From contig CAVYUC010000017.1 of NCBI GenBank assembly GCA_963771595.1, forward strand, positions 1-64,000: 64,000 nt of DNA, read 5' to 3'. The stretch comes from CAVYUC01 sp963771595. GTDB taxonomy: Bacteria; Bacteroidota; Bacteroidia; Bacteroidales; Prolixibacteraceae. The notes under the pieces were generated by a model. It saw only the letters and a program-made list of their open reading frames with translations. It ran no database searches and was not told where the DNA came from. Position 1 is the stretch's first letter. The number at the start of each line of letters is the position of its first letter. Below are positions 18,556 to 27,449 of this stretch, one piece after another. Both the position numbers and the translations under genes were made by a program.

Positions 18556-19317
18556 TTATTCGCTTAATTTTGCTCCCAAAAACTCACGGTTTAAACGTGC
18601 GATATTCATTACAGAAATACTTTTGGGGCATTCCACTTCGCAGGCCCGGGTGTTGGTACACCCCCCAAAACCCATTTCGTCCATTTTGGCCACCATCCTT
18701 TTAGCCCGTTTTTTAGCTTCAATTTTCCCCTGAGGCAGTTTTGCCAAATGTGAAACTTTTGCTGCAACAAACAACATAGCTGACGAATTTTTACATGCTG
18801 CAACACACGCGCCACAACCTATACAAGCCGCTGCATCCATTGATTCCTCCACATCTTCATATGAAACAGGAATTGAATTTGCATCGGGGACACCTCCTGT
18901 ATTGACCGAAATGAAACCTCCGGCCCGTAAAATTTCCTCGAATGCAGTGCGATTAACTACTAAATCTTTTATCACCGGGAAAGCAGCTGCCCGCCATGGT
19001 TCTATGGTAATTGTTTCACCATCTTTAAACCTTCGCATGTGTAACTGACAAGTTGTAATTTCGGTGTCGGGACCATGTGCACGTCCGTTTATAAACAGGC
19101 TGCAGGTTCCGCATATTCCTTCACGGCAGTCATGATCGAACGCAATCGGATCCTTTCCTTCCTCAATCAACTTGTAATTCAGGATGTCCATCATTTCAAG
19201 AAATGAAGAACCGGTTGAAATATTCTCGATAGTATATGTCTCGAATCTTCCTTTATCTGAAGCGCTGTTTTGTCTCCAGACTTTTATGTTGAGCTTTTTA
19301 AGAATTTTATCGGCCAT
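18556..19317 (-). CDS. sdhB: Fumarate reductase/succinate dehydrogenase iron-sulfur subunit
   Basis: 253 residues. It carries electrons between the flavoprotein and the membrane quinone site. The [2Fe-2S] ligands are in CREGICGTC and the later cysteine in TTCQLHMRRF; two further clusters use CIGCGACVAAC and CTNTRACEVECP. It is the last gene of the sdhC-sdhA-sdhB operon and is followed by a terminator. Length and cysteine spacing are normal. The complex may run as fumarate reductase in anaerobic growth; direction cannot be read from sequence. Confidence 0.96.
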   Translation of the reverse strand: MADKILKKLNIKVWRQNSASDKGRFETYTIENISTGSSFLEMMDILNYKLIEEGKDPIAFDHDCREGICGTCSLFINGRAHGPDTEITTCQLHMRRFKDGETITIEPWRAAAFPVIKDLVVNRTAFEEILRAGGFISVNTGGVPDANSIPVSYEDVEESMDAAACIGCGACVAACKNSSAMLFVAAKVSHLAKLPQGKIEAKKRAKRMVAKMDEMGFGGCTNTRACEVECPKSISVMNIARLNREFLGAKLSE

Positions 19318-19324
19318 CTTTTAT

Positions 19325-19391
19325 AGATTTTGAAGCCCCTCCTAACCTCCCCAAAGGGGAGTGAACTTCCCCCTTGGGGGATAGAGGGAGC
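19325..19391. repeat. Hairpin repeat between sdhA and sdhB
   Basis: CCTCCCCAAAGGGGAG and CCCCCTTGGGGGA form two short hairpins in the 74-bp gap. The opening AGCCCCTCCTAACCTC recurs in variant form near 61588 and 63780. It may lower or stabilise sdhB expression within the operon, or be neutral. Confidence 0.55.
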
Positions 19392-21332
19392 TTATTTGTA
19401 ACTTCTCTGCGTTAATTTCACATTTTCAAAAGTCAAATCTTCCCTGTGTAAAACAGGCTCCTGGTTTTCCCCCTTAAATTCCCAGCACGAAACATAGGTG
19501 TAATTTTCATCATCACGACGTGCTTCACCTTCTTCGGTAGCGGATTCCTCCCGGAAGTGACCTCCGCAAGATTCGTTTCTGTCTAAAGCATCGCGTGCCA
19601 TAAGTTCACCGATATCAAAAAAATCAGCGACCCGCCCGGCTTTTTCCAATTCCGGATTCAGGTTGTTCATTTCGCCTGTAATTTTTACATCTTTCCAGAA
19701 TTCAGCTCGAATTTCCTTAATCTCTGTAATTGCTTTTCTCAATCCTTCAGCATTGCGAGACATTCCTACATAATCCCACATCACTTGCCCCAGTTTTTTG
19801 TGGAAATAATCAACCGGTTTGGTGCCTTTTATATTAAACAGTTTTTCCAGCCTTTCATTTACAGCCTTTTCGGCTTCCTCAAATTGGGGAGCATTAATAT
19901 CGATTTGCGGAGTCATAATTTCATTCGCGAGATAATCGCCAATGGTGTACGGAAGAATAAAATATCCGTCAGCCAATCCCTGCATTAATGCTGAAGCACC
20001 CAAACGGTTTGCTCCATGATCGGAGAAATTTGCTTCGCCGATGGAATACAAACCAGGAACAGTTGTCATCAAATTATAATCAACCCAGGTACCACCCATT
20101 GCATAGTGGATAGCCGGATAAATCATCATCGGTTCCTTATACGGATCAACATCTGTTATTTTTTCATACATCTGGAAAAGGTTTCCGTAACGTGCCTTAA
20201 TCACATCTTTTCCCAAACGGTTTATTGCATACTGAAAATCGAGAAAAACAGCTTTACCCTCGGCATTAACACCATAACCTGCATCGCAACGTTCTTTGGC
20301 AGCGCGTGAAGCCACATCTCTCGGAACAAGGTTACCATAAGATGGATAACGTCGTTCGAGATAAAAATCACGATCTTCATCCGGAATGTCGTTAGGACGT
20401 ATTTCGCTTTTTCGCAATTTTTCAGCATCTTCTTTTTTCTTCGGAACCCAAACCCTTCCGTCATTTCGTAACGACTCCGACATCAAAGTCAATTTTGATT
20501 GCTGATCGCCATGAACAGGAATGCAGGTTGGATGAATCTGCACAAAACACGGATTCGACATTACCGCCCCTTTTTTGTAGCATTGCCAGGCAGCCGATCC
20601 GTTACTTCCCATCGCATTTGTTGAAAGGAAAAAAACATTTCCGTATCCACCTGTTGCAACTACAACTGCATGTGCACCAAAGCGTTTTATATTACCTGTT
20701 ACCAAATCGCGTGCAACAATACCCCGTGCTTTTCCGTCAATTTTTACCACATCGAGCATTTCGTGGCGACTGTACATCTCCACATTTCCTTTTGCAATCT
20801 GGCGGTTCAGCGCCTGGTAAGCTCCCAGCAACAATTGCTGGCCGGTTTGACCGCGGGCATAAAATGTACGGGAAACCAGTACGCCCCCGAAAGAACGGTT
20901 GGCCAGTAATCCACCGTATTCCCTGCCAAAAGGAACACCCTGTGCCACACACTGATCAATAATATTTGGTGAAACTTCGGCAAGCCGGTAAACATTGGCT
21001 TCGCGCGAACGGTAATCGCCCCCTTTTATGGTATCGTAAAACAATCGGTATACCGAATCGTTATCATTCGGATAATTCTTGGCTGCATTAATGCCGCCTT
21101 GTGCAGCGATTGAATGCGCACGCCTGGGGCTGTCCTGGTAACAAAAAGCTTTTACCTTGTATCCCAGTTCAGCAAGAGAAGCTGCTGCAGATGCGCCTCC
21201 CAAACCGGTTCCAACAACAATAATTTCAAGTTTACGTTTGTTGGCCGGACTAACCACTTTTATTTTTGATTTATGTTTGTTCCACTTTTCAGCCAAAGGG
21301 CCTTCCGGTATTTTAGAATCTAATATGCTCAT
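19392..21332 (-). CDS. sdhA: Fumarate reductase/succinate dehydrogenase flavoprotein subunit
   Basis: About 646 residues. It interconverts succinate and fumarate using covalent FAD. Visible features are the dinucleotide-binding GTGLGGASAAASLAELG, the FAD-histidine region RRAHSIAAQGGINAA, active-site HPTCIPVHGD, and GANRLGASALMQGLADG near the C-terminus. I place the start at 21332 (MSILDSKIPEGPLAEKW), which matches the family's usual N-terminus; the frame is open seven codons further up to 21353, touching the sdhC stop. It is the middle gene of the operon. Confidence 0.96.
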   Translation of the reverse strand: MSILDSKIPEGPLAEKWNKHKSKIKVVSPANKRKLEIIVVGTGLGGASAAASLAELGYKVKAFCYQDSPRRAHSIAAQGGINAAKNYPNDNDSVYRLFYDTIKGGDYRSREANVYRLAEVSPNIIDQCVAQGVPFGREYGGLLANRSFGGVLVSRTFYARGQTGQQLLLGAYQALNRQIAKGNVEMYSRHEMLDVVKIDGKARGIVARDLVTGNIKRFGAHAVVVATGGYGNVFFLSTNAMGSNGSAAWQCYKKGAVMSNPCFVQIHPTCIPVHGDQQSKLTLMSESLRNDGRVWVPKKKEDAEKLRKSEIRPNDIPDEDRDFYLERRYPSYGNLVPRDVASRAAKERCDAGYGVNAEGKAVFLDFQYAINRLGKDVIKARYGNLFQMYEKITDVDPYKEPMMIYPAIHYAMGGTWVDYNLMTTVPGLYSIGEANFSDHGANRLGASALMQGLADGYFILPYTIGDYLANEIMTPQIDINAPQFEEAEKAVNERLEKLFNIKGTKPVDYFHKKLGQVMWDYVGMSRNAEGLRKAITEIKEIRAEFWKDVKITGEMNNLNPELEKAGRVADFFDIGELMARDALDRNESCGGHFREESATEEGEARRDDENYTYVSCWEFKGENQEPVLHREDLTFENVKLTQRSYK

Positions 21333-21352
21333 AACCACATCCTTTTTCAGCA

Positions 21353-22033
21353 TTAAAATTTAATAAGAAAATACAAAGGAATAACAGAAAATCCTACAGC
21401 TACTATAACGGCGTAAATTTTACCAATTACCTGCAATCTTTTCATCCAATGTTTGTTATTGAGGCCGAGTGTCTGAAAAGCCGACCAGAAACCGTGGGAA
21501 AGATGAAATCCAAGCAAAATTGCTCCGATCACATAAAATATATCATAAATTAAACTGTCCTTAAACAATTCGGCAATTAAAGTGTAGGTATTTTCCATTT
21601 CCACACCGGAAATAGTAGCCGGGTCCATTGCATCCGGATTAAACCGGATAACCCAGTAAAAGTTTATGATGTGGATAATCAAAAATACAAGAACCAATGC
21701 ACCAAGTACGAACATATTCCGGGATTCCCAGGTACTGTTTGCCCCCGGATTTTTCTTGTTATATTTTACAGGCCGCGCTTTCCAGTAACGGTATTCGAGT
21801 ATAAACGACCATAAAATGTGAATCAGAAAACCCAATCCCAATATAGGCTCCATAATTCTGACAGCAGGATTGGTAACCATAAAATGAGCTGCCTCATTAA
21901 ACAAGTTGCCGCGATCATCAAAAATTAACAGCAGGTTTACTGTCAAATGCACTGCCACAAACAATATCAGAAAGAGTCCGGTTATACTCATTAGAAACTT
22001 TCTGCCAATAGAAGCATTTAGAAAATTGCTCAT
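21353..22033 (-). CDS. sdhC: Fumarate reductase/succinate dehydrogenase cytochrome b subunit
   Basis: About 226 residues with five membrane segments, the single-subunit b558 type usual in Bacteroidota. It anchors SdhAB and binds haem and quinone; histidines suited to haem binding are in FVAVHLTVNLLL, HILWSFILEY, LIIHIINFYW and LGFHLSHGFWSAFQ. I choose the ATG at 22033 (MSNFLNASIGRKFLMSITGL) over the longer frame to 22075 because a strong promoter's -7 box lies at 22073-22080, which would put the longer start at or before the transcript start. It is first in the operon. Confidence 0.94.
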   Translation of the reverse strand: MSNFLNASIGRKFLMSITGLFLILFVAVHLTVNLLLIFDDRGNLFNEAAHFMVTNPAVRIMEPILGLGFLIHILWSFILEYRYWKARPVKYNKKNPGANSTWESRNMFVLGALVLVFLIIHIINFYWVIRFNPDAMDPATISGVEMENTYTLIAELFKDSLIYDIFYVIGAILLGFHLSHGFWSAFQTLGLNNKHWMKRLQVIGKIYAVIVAVGFSVIPLYFLIKF

Positions 22034-22072
22034 ATTTTGATATTTAATTTTGGTTGTTTTAATAATAAGGCA

Positions 22073-22104
22073 CAAAAGTAGATGAACAGTCTGTTACTCC
22101 CAAA
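22073..22104 (-). promoter_or_regulatory. Bacteroidota promoter of sdhCAB
   Basis: On the minus strand a -33 TTTG (22101-22104) and a -7 TACTTTTG (22073-22080) are separated by 20 bp, a close match to the Bacteroidota sigma-70 consensus. Transcription would start near 22066, giving a leader of about 33 nt to the sdhC ATG at 22033. Confidence 0.65.
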
Positions 22105-22209
22105 AAGGAAGGTCGAAAATAACTAATTTAAATTGTTTCTAAGAATATTTAAATTGAATATTTACACAACGTTAATCTGATTTCAAGTAACACATTCTGC
22201 AAATGTAGA

Positions 22210-23109
22210 TTATGAAAACTCCCTGAACGATTTATTCCAATCGCGAAGTGTAAACCTGTCGGTTAATGCCACAAGCTCGGTTGGGCTAAAATGGTTTTCA
22301 GTTTGTTTTATTTCTATTATATCGAATGTGCATTGTACAGCTACTGTTTGTCCCTCCTTCAGATTCACAAATCCTTTGATTCTAAAGGCCTCAGGAGCCC
22401 AGTTGTGTAAAAATTGCTGCAATGCTTCCCGTGTAAGTTTCCTGCCGCTTTTTATTACCATTGAATTTATATCGGGCCGGGGCATGGCTTTAACTTCCCC
22501 AAAATATATTTTATTCAGTGCATTGATTCCCAGGTTGAAACTCACCCGGCAAAATTCGGTGGAAATTATTTCCGCAAAAGGGTTGATTTTTTTAATTTCT
22601 TCCTGAATGGCTGAACTATTTTTACCGGCAACATCAGTTTTGTTAATCAGTACCACATCGGCCATGCGCAACTGATGGCTTACACGCTGTTTCATTAATC
22701 CGAGTTTGGCGAAATTTGGCGCATCTACAATGCACCAGTTGGAAGCCAGGTAAATTTTTTCTGCTAATTTTCCTGCCGAAATAACTTCTGCAATTGCAGT
22801 GGTGTCGGATAATCCGGATGCTTCAATGATTAGCACTTCGGGTTGATGCTGATCGATAAATTTCTCCAGCGACCGGACAAAATCGCCCATCAGGCAAACA
22901 CAAAAAACAGATCCGTTATTGATTTCAAGTAAATCAAATTGAGCACCTGATTGCTTTAATTCGACGCCATCAACATTTGCCGGTGCAAATTCATTCTGAA
23001 TTATTCCCAGTTTCACTTTTCCTGAAAATTCCTCAATGATTCTTTTCAGGAAAGTGGTTTTACCGCTTCCCAAAAAACCGGAGACAATATGAAAGGGTAT
23101 TTTTTGCAT
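22210..23109 (-). CDS. CobW/G3E-family GTP-binding protein
   Basis: About 299 residues. G3E GTPases deliver metals or cofactors to target enzymes. Walker A is FLGSGKTT, followed by LGIIQNEFAPANVDG, the metal-site region GSVFCVCLMGDF (CxC present, but the usual last cysteine of CxCC is leucine), IIEASGLSDTTAIAEV, and NKTDVAG for guanine binding. A C-terminal CobW-C-type domain follows. The frame is open to 23148, but those 13 residues (PAFAGMTEE) translate a dispersed hairpin repeat, so I start at MQKIPFHIVSGF. Its place after a homocysteine methyltransferase gene suggests help with zinc or cobalamin loading; that is inference. Confidence 0.87.
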   Translation of the reverse strand: MQKIPFHIVSGFLGSGKTTFLKRIIEEFSGKVKLGIIQNEFAPANVDGVELKQSGAQFDLLEINNGSVFCVCLMGDFVRSLEKFIDQHQPEVLIIEASGLSDTTAIAEVISAGKLAEKIYLASNWCIVDAPNFAKLGLMKQRVSHQLRMADVVLINKTDVAGKNSSAIQEEIKKINPFAEIISTEFCRVSFNLGINALNKIYFGEVKAMPRPDINSMVIKSGRKLTREALQQFLHNWAPEAFRIKGFVNLKEGQTVAVQCTFDIIEIKQTENHFSPTELVALTDRFTLRDWNKSFREFS

Positions 23110-23118
23110 TTCTTCCGT

Positions 23119-23176
23119 CATTCCCGCGAAGGCGGGAATCTGCTTCAATTTATGAGACTCCCACTTACGTGGGAGA
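23119..23176. repeat. Two adjacent hairpin repeats
   Basis: ATTCCCGCGAAGGCGGGAAT (23120-23139) is the widespread 'AFAGMTE' type of hairpin found in many genomes. CTCCCAC (23158-23164) and GTGGGAG (23169-23175) form a second one. Both lie in the gap between the homocysteine methyltransferase stop and the CobW start. Confidence 0.75.
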
Positions 23177-23187
23177 CAATCCTGTTG

Positions 23188-24069
23188 TTACTTTTTATCC
23201 ACTATCTGTCGTACTCTTGAAATATGCGCCGGAGTAGTACCGCAGCAACCACCAACTATATTGGCACCGGCAGCAATTATTTTTGGAACCAAACCTGCCA
23301 TTTCATCCGGTGTTTCAGGGAAAACCGTTTCGCCATCGCGATACACGGGCATACCGGCATTGGCATGAACCAGTACCGGAATTTCCTTATTTGCTTTCCG
23401 TATCTCTTCCACAATTCCAATCATATTGGCTATTCCGTTTCCGCAGTTGGCGCCAATTAATTCAGCCCCCGCACCGATGATTGTATTTACCATGTCAACG
23501 GGTGCAACGCCCATCATCGAGCGAAATTCACCATCAACAGTTTTTTCAAAAGTCATGGTGCAAAATACTTCACACTTTGTATTTTCCCTGGCTGCCCGGA
23601 TTGCAATACATGCTTCTTCCAGATCGGTCATGGTTTCAATAATAATTGCATCGGCACCACCGGCTTCCAATCCCTTCACCTGTTCTTTAAACGCTTCATA
23701 AAGTTCATCTTCAGTAACGTCGCCCATCATCAGGATTTTGCCCGTTGGGCCAACCGACCCCAGCACAAATTTGTCGTCTGCAGCTATTCGGCTGATTTCC
23801 GCTGCTGCTTTGTTTATCTCGAAAACTTTGTCTGCAAGCCCGTACTTTACAAGTTTAAATTTTGTTCCGCCAAAGCTGTTGGTTTCAATCATATCGGCGC
23901 CGGCATCAATATAACTTTTTGCGATATCCAGCACATCATCCGGATGTGTTAAATTCCATTCCTCAGGACACTCGCCGGGCTGCATTCCTTTTTGCTGCAG
24001 AAAAGTCCCCCACGCACCGTCGGAAACCATGACTTTTCCTTTTTTTATCTGGTCGGTTATTTTACCCAT
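23188..24069 (-). CDS. Homocysteine S-methyltransferase-domain protein
   Basis: 293 residues, a stand-alone Hcy-binding barrel like the N-terminal module of MetH. It activates homocysteine (or a similar thiol) with a zinc ion and accepts a methyl group from a corrinoid or other donor. Zinc ligands are the cysteine of GANCGNG and the pair in GGCCGTTP near the C-terminus; VSDGAWGTFLQQKGM and SFGGTKFKL are typical N-terminal motifs. It lacks the folate, B12 and activation domains of MetH. In this locus the B12 domain is supplied by the separate corrinoid protein at 27450-28118. Confidence 0.9.
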   Translation of the reverse strand: MGKITDQIKKGKVMVSDGAWGTFLQQKGMQPGECPEEWNLTHPDDVLDIAKSYIDAGADMIETNSFGGTKFKLVKYGLADKVFEINKAAAEISRIAADDKFVLGSVGPTGKILMMGDVTEDELYEAFKEQVKGLEAGGADAIIIETMTDLEEACIAIRAARENTKCEVFCTMTFEKTVDGEFRSMMGVAPVDMVNTIIGAGAELIGANCGNGIANMIGIVEEIRKANKEIPVLVHANAGMPVYRDGETVFPETPDEMAGLVPKIIAAGANIVGGCCGTTPAHISRVRQIVDKK

Positions 24070-24105
24070 TATAAAATCGTTTTAAGGGTTAAAACCCTTT
24101 GAGTT

Positions 24106-24829
24106 TGTTATCTTATTCTCACCGGCATAAATGCCGGTGTTAGTCACTTCTTTTACGAACCACTCTATTACTTGCAACTTTATATTACTCTATCTGACTA
24201 ACCCTGGCATTCATGCCAGGGGTTGAATAGTATTGAATGGTTACCCGGGCTTTAGCCCTTCATCTTAAAATTCTTTATACTTCTGTCTCCCTTTCTTTCA
24301 CCTGTGGTCAATATCAATTAAAGGCATTAGTTAACTTCTTTAAATAACCATTCTATTACTTGCAACTTTATATTACTCTATCTGACTAACCCTGGCATTC
24401 ATGCCAGGGGTTGAATAGTATTGAATGGTTACCCGGGCTTTAGCCCTTCATCTTAAAATTCTTTATACTTCTGTCCCTTTCTTTCACCTGTGGTCAATAT
24501 CTATTAAAGGCATTAGTTAACTTCTTTTACAAACCACTCTATTACTTGCAACTTTATATTACTCTATCTGACTAACCCTGGCATTCATGCCAGCGGTTGA
24601 ATAGTATTGAATGGTTACCCGGGCTTTAGCCCTTCATCTTAAAATTCTTTATACTTCTGTCCCCTTTCTTTCACCTGTGGTCAATATCTATTAAAGGCGT
24701 TAGTTAACTTCTTTAAAGAACCACTCTATTACTTGCAACTTTATATTACTCTATCTGACTAACCCTGGCATTCATGCCAGGGGTTGAATAGTATTGAATG
24801 GTTACCCGGGCTTTAGCCCTTCATCTTAA
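24106..24829. repeat. Array of four ~187-bp tandem repeats with REP hairpins beside a RAYT gene
   Basis: Near-identical units start at 24165, 24353, 24539 and 24726 (periods 188, 186, 187 bp) at the sequence CTATTACTTGCAACTTTATA. The fourth unit is cut after about 104 bp, inside the 3' end of the transposase gene. A partial related unit with an ACCGGCATAAATGCCGGT hairpin lies at 24121-24164. Each unit holds two hairpins: CCCTGGCATTCATGCCAGGG (first at 24202-24221; the third copy has CAGCGG instead of CAGGGG) and GGGCTTTAGCCC. The units differ by only a few bases, so expansion is recent. The pattern is that of REP elements next to their own RAYT transposase. Period and size exclude CRISPR. Confidence 0.85.
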
Positions 24830-25247
24830 CAAACCCATACTTCAGCATAAATTCATTGTATTCATCTTCCCAGCTTTTCACCCTGTGATGCTTTTCCTGA
24901 TTTTTAATATATTCACGAACCTTACCAACTTGCGAATCACTTACCGATACAGCAAAATATTCATCTGCCCATTCAAATATTCCAGGTACCAGATTGTTTT
25001 TATTTATCCACCAGGATGATTCTCCCTTAATTAGCTGAATGTCTTTTGAAAGCATATGATCCGCATTTAATGATATCACAGAATGAATATGTTCTTTATG
25101 TCCATTGATAAAATTCAGGTATATTCCTTTATCTTTTGCATTTTCTCTAATGTGATTCAGGATAATCGACTTATTTGAATCAGTAAGAAAAGGCACCCGT
25201 TTTTTTGATCCCCAAACACAGTGGACCCAAATTCTGACGTACGACAT
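24813..25247 (-). CDS. REP-associated tyrosine transposase (RAYT, IS200/IS605-like)
   Basis: 144 residues with the Y1 transposase fold. The metal-binding HUH motif is H53-I-H55 in GHKEHIHSVISL, and the catalytic tyrosine is Y113 in VREYIKNQEKHH. RAYTs are single-copy relatives of IS200 transposases that nick and join REP hairpins and do not usually move themselves. The last four codons and the stop (KMKG-stop) come from the fourth repeat unit. REP-like hairpins also lie upstream at 25262-25313. The gene and its repeats sit inside the corrinoid methyltransferase gene set. All key residues are intact, so it is probably active. Confidence 0.9.
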   Translation of the reverse strand: MSYVRIWVHCVWGSKKRVPFLTDSNKSIILNHIRENAKDKGIYLNFINGHKEHIHSVISLNADHMLSKDIQLIKGESSWWINKNNLVPGIFEWADEYFAVSVSDSQVGKVREYIKNQEKHHRVKSWEDEYNEFMLKYGFVKMKG

Positions 25248-25261
25248 TAAACAAATATTTG

Positions 25262-25313
25262 TGGCTAAAGCCGGATTAATTTATCTCTTCGGCCCTGGCA
25301 TAAATGCCAGAGT
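25262..25313. repeat. REP-like hairpins upstream of the RAYT gene
   Basis: GGCTAAAGCC (near 25262) and CCTGGCATAAATGCCAG (near 25294) correspond to the two hairpins of the array units but in opposite orientation to the array, so the transposase is bracketed by inverted REP pairs. Confidence 0.7.
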
Positions 25314-25384
25314 TAGTAAACCTCTTTTACATGCTGTTCTGCAAAATGAAATATCACAATTTTCCAGCTAATTTACTAATTATC

Positions 25385-27007
25385 TTACAATTCTTTTAAC
25401 CATTCTTTTATTACATCGAGTGACGGATTATTGCCTTCGGATTTTAATTTGTATTTTACTGAAACTACCGCCGGTCCTTTTACAACGCCAAAAGTAGCCA
25501 TTTGAGACTTGTCGGATATAATTTTTAATTCAATATCCTTTCCAAGTTCTGTAGATGCACGGTTGATTTTTTCTGTAAGCTCCTTACATTCCTCCTTCTC
25601 TTCACACAAAACAAGAATTTCGCTGCGTTTGGATTTTATTTTCAGCCTAAGCTTTTCATTGATCCGCTTCTGAATAGCAGCAATCAATTCTCCGCGAGGC
25701 GGTATTTTTGATACAAAAGCAATCTTCCCGTCGATACAAATGGTCGGAATATTTTTTACCATAAGCGATGACATGAAGGTTACAGCTTCCATTTTTTTAA
25801 TGGCATGCTCGCGCCATTCCACCACCCCTTCAAACTGCGGGGTAACCCGTTTCACCGCTTCCACCATGTACTGACACGGGGCGCACGATTCGGAATCGAG
25901 TGTAATGATATCCACAATCACTTTGTCGGCCTGCCCGTATTCTTTCATGTTGAACACTTCCGGCGTATTCTCTTTTTTCTCCAGCGCCCGCACCACATCC
26001 TGCTGGTATTCATCGTATACGAGTTCTGTAACTGCCTTCAGATTTTCGGGTGGCGTTTCCATCGGCAGGTCGCATCCGGGAGCAAGAATAAAACCTGTTT
26101 TTCCACCCAAATCAAGGCAATTCAGCACATCTTCCCGGACATCGTCTTTGGAACCCATCAGCAAAACAACCGTCAGCCTTAGGTTCCCACCAAAACTGAT
26201 TCCTTTTTTCAGTGCAATTTCTTTCACATAACAGAGCGGGATATTTTCATCAATTGAAATATTATCGGGCAGACAGTTGCACATGGCTTCGATATTCTGC
26301 TGGGCATGACCGCAGACAAAAAATGAACTGAGTTTTTGCCTTTCCCTGACAAAGGAAAAAATCTTCGCCGCAAACGGAGTCACGAATGTTTCAAATGTCA
26401 GCGGATCGATCTGGCTTGTCATCGGATCAACAACGGCAATCACATCGCAACCTGCCTCAATTAAATATTCCGACATTTTAAGACCAACTTTTGTACAGAA
26501 TTCCATCACCTCATTTACTTCATCCGGCGCTTCGAAAAGCTTCACAAAAATATCGGTCCCCATTAAATGAAGTGCAAGAGTGAAAGGTCCGGTAATCAAA
26601 CCATACAATGCCAATTCAGGAAATTTATTCCGAAGCTGGGCCGTTGCTTCCAAGAATAACCGGAATACGGCCGTCGTTTGGCAGAAGGCAGTTTTAAGTC
26701 AGCCAAATTTTTGCCATTTGCAAGCGGATGTGAAACCACTGCCGGCGGATTATGTGGCGACCAGCGCAATTCGCATCCAAGAATTTCGGCCTCAATTTGT
26801 AAATCGAAAACTACCGGAATTCCATCGGGATTGTATTCTTCAACTGCTTTACCTACACCTTTTACAATTTCTGCCGATGATTTCAGGTATGTTTCTGAAT
26901 CAGTTCCGGTTAAAAATCCACCATGAATTCCAACAAACGGTACCCATGGAATTCGTTCAGTTGGCTGAAGCGCAAATGTCTTTTTTAATTAAGTCAAGTC
27001 CGTTCAT
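25385..27007 (-). pseudogene. MtaA/URO-D-family corrinoid methyltransferase fused to two thioredoxin-like domains, frameshifted
   Basis: Reading with three single-base corrections from an ATG at 27007 gives about 540 residues. Domain 1 (about 1-360) is a URO-D barrel of the MtaA/CmuA type that moves methyl groups to or from a corrinoid protein: MNGLDLIKKTFALQPTERIP, LYGLITGPFTLALHLMG, FFVCGHAQQN and APGCDLPMETPPENLKA with a likely zinc cysteine. Domain 2 is a thioredoxin fold with an intact SCAPC redox motif and cis-proline (VKNIPTICIDG). Domain 3 resembles a second thioredoxin fold without CxxC (VKGPAVVSV). Extra bases lie in an A6 run at 26981-26986 and near 26676 and 26651. The open part, 25385-26653, could start at TTG. 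It follows the corrinoid protein gene. Decay or assembly error are both possible. Confidence 0.8.
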
Positions 27008-27014
27008 TTTTTAG

Positions 27015-27449
27015 ATTTTTGAGATAGTTAGACACAAGACGTTTATACACAAGACAATTAGATTCAGGATTTTTAGACACAGGACTTTTGGACTGAAGAT
27101 TTTTGGATGCAAGACGTTTAGATGTAAAACATTTCGATGCAAGACCGGCAAATATGAGATTTTTAATTATAAATTTCAAGAATCAGGACTATCAGTTTAT
27201 TTAATTCAAAACTGGAAACTGTGAAATAACAAGCAATAAAAACAGGGACAATCGAAAAATTCAGGATATTCAAAACCTTATAAAAGCAAAATTATTGAAA
27301 TTAATTTAAAGCTCCGGGCCAGGAATCCTGTCATTTCAAACCGAAAACTCCTGTGTCACCGATCCTGCGTCCTGAGTCTCAAATCAGTCTGTTAAATCTT
27401 GTGTCTTTTATCCGGCATCTCCAATCTAGCCCTCTACACTTCAGCGCGC
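27015..27449. repeat. Intergenic region with degenerate short repeats
   Basis: Between about 27020 and 27145 a motif like GACacAAGACgTTTA recurs every 15-20 bp in degraded form (TTAGACACAAGACG, TACACAAGAC, GACACAGGAC, GATGCAAGACG, GATGCAAGAC). A reverse-oriented relative (CTGTGTC, CCTGCGTCCTGAGTCTC, CTTGTGTC) lies near 27350-27410. No gene is convincing; a 61-residue frame here is the translated repeat. It separates the corrinoid gene from the methyltransferase gene. Confidence 0.6.

Noticed and set aside
23110..23148. N-terminal extension of the CobW-like protein (PAFAGMTEE)
   Set aside because: This is a widespread hairpin repeat read as protein; the family N-terminus starts at 23109.
24165..24829. 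CRISPR-like regular repeats
   Set aside because: Units are about 187 bp, with no unique spacers and no cas genes; the RAYT and REP hairpins explain them.
25805..26231. Plus-strand frames opposite the methyltransferase
   Set aside because: They are shadows of the coding strand with no motifs of their own.
26994..27179. 61-residue frame with repeated SK/SN pattern
   Set aside because: Its protein pattern is the translation of the degenerate 15-20 bp DNA repeat.
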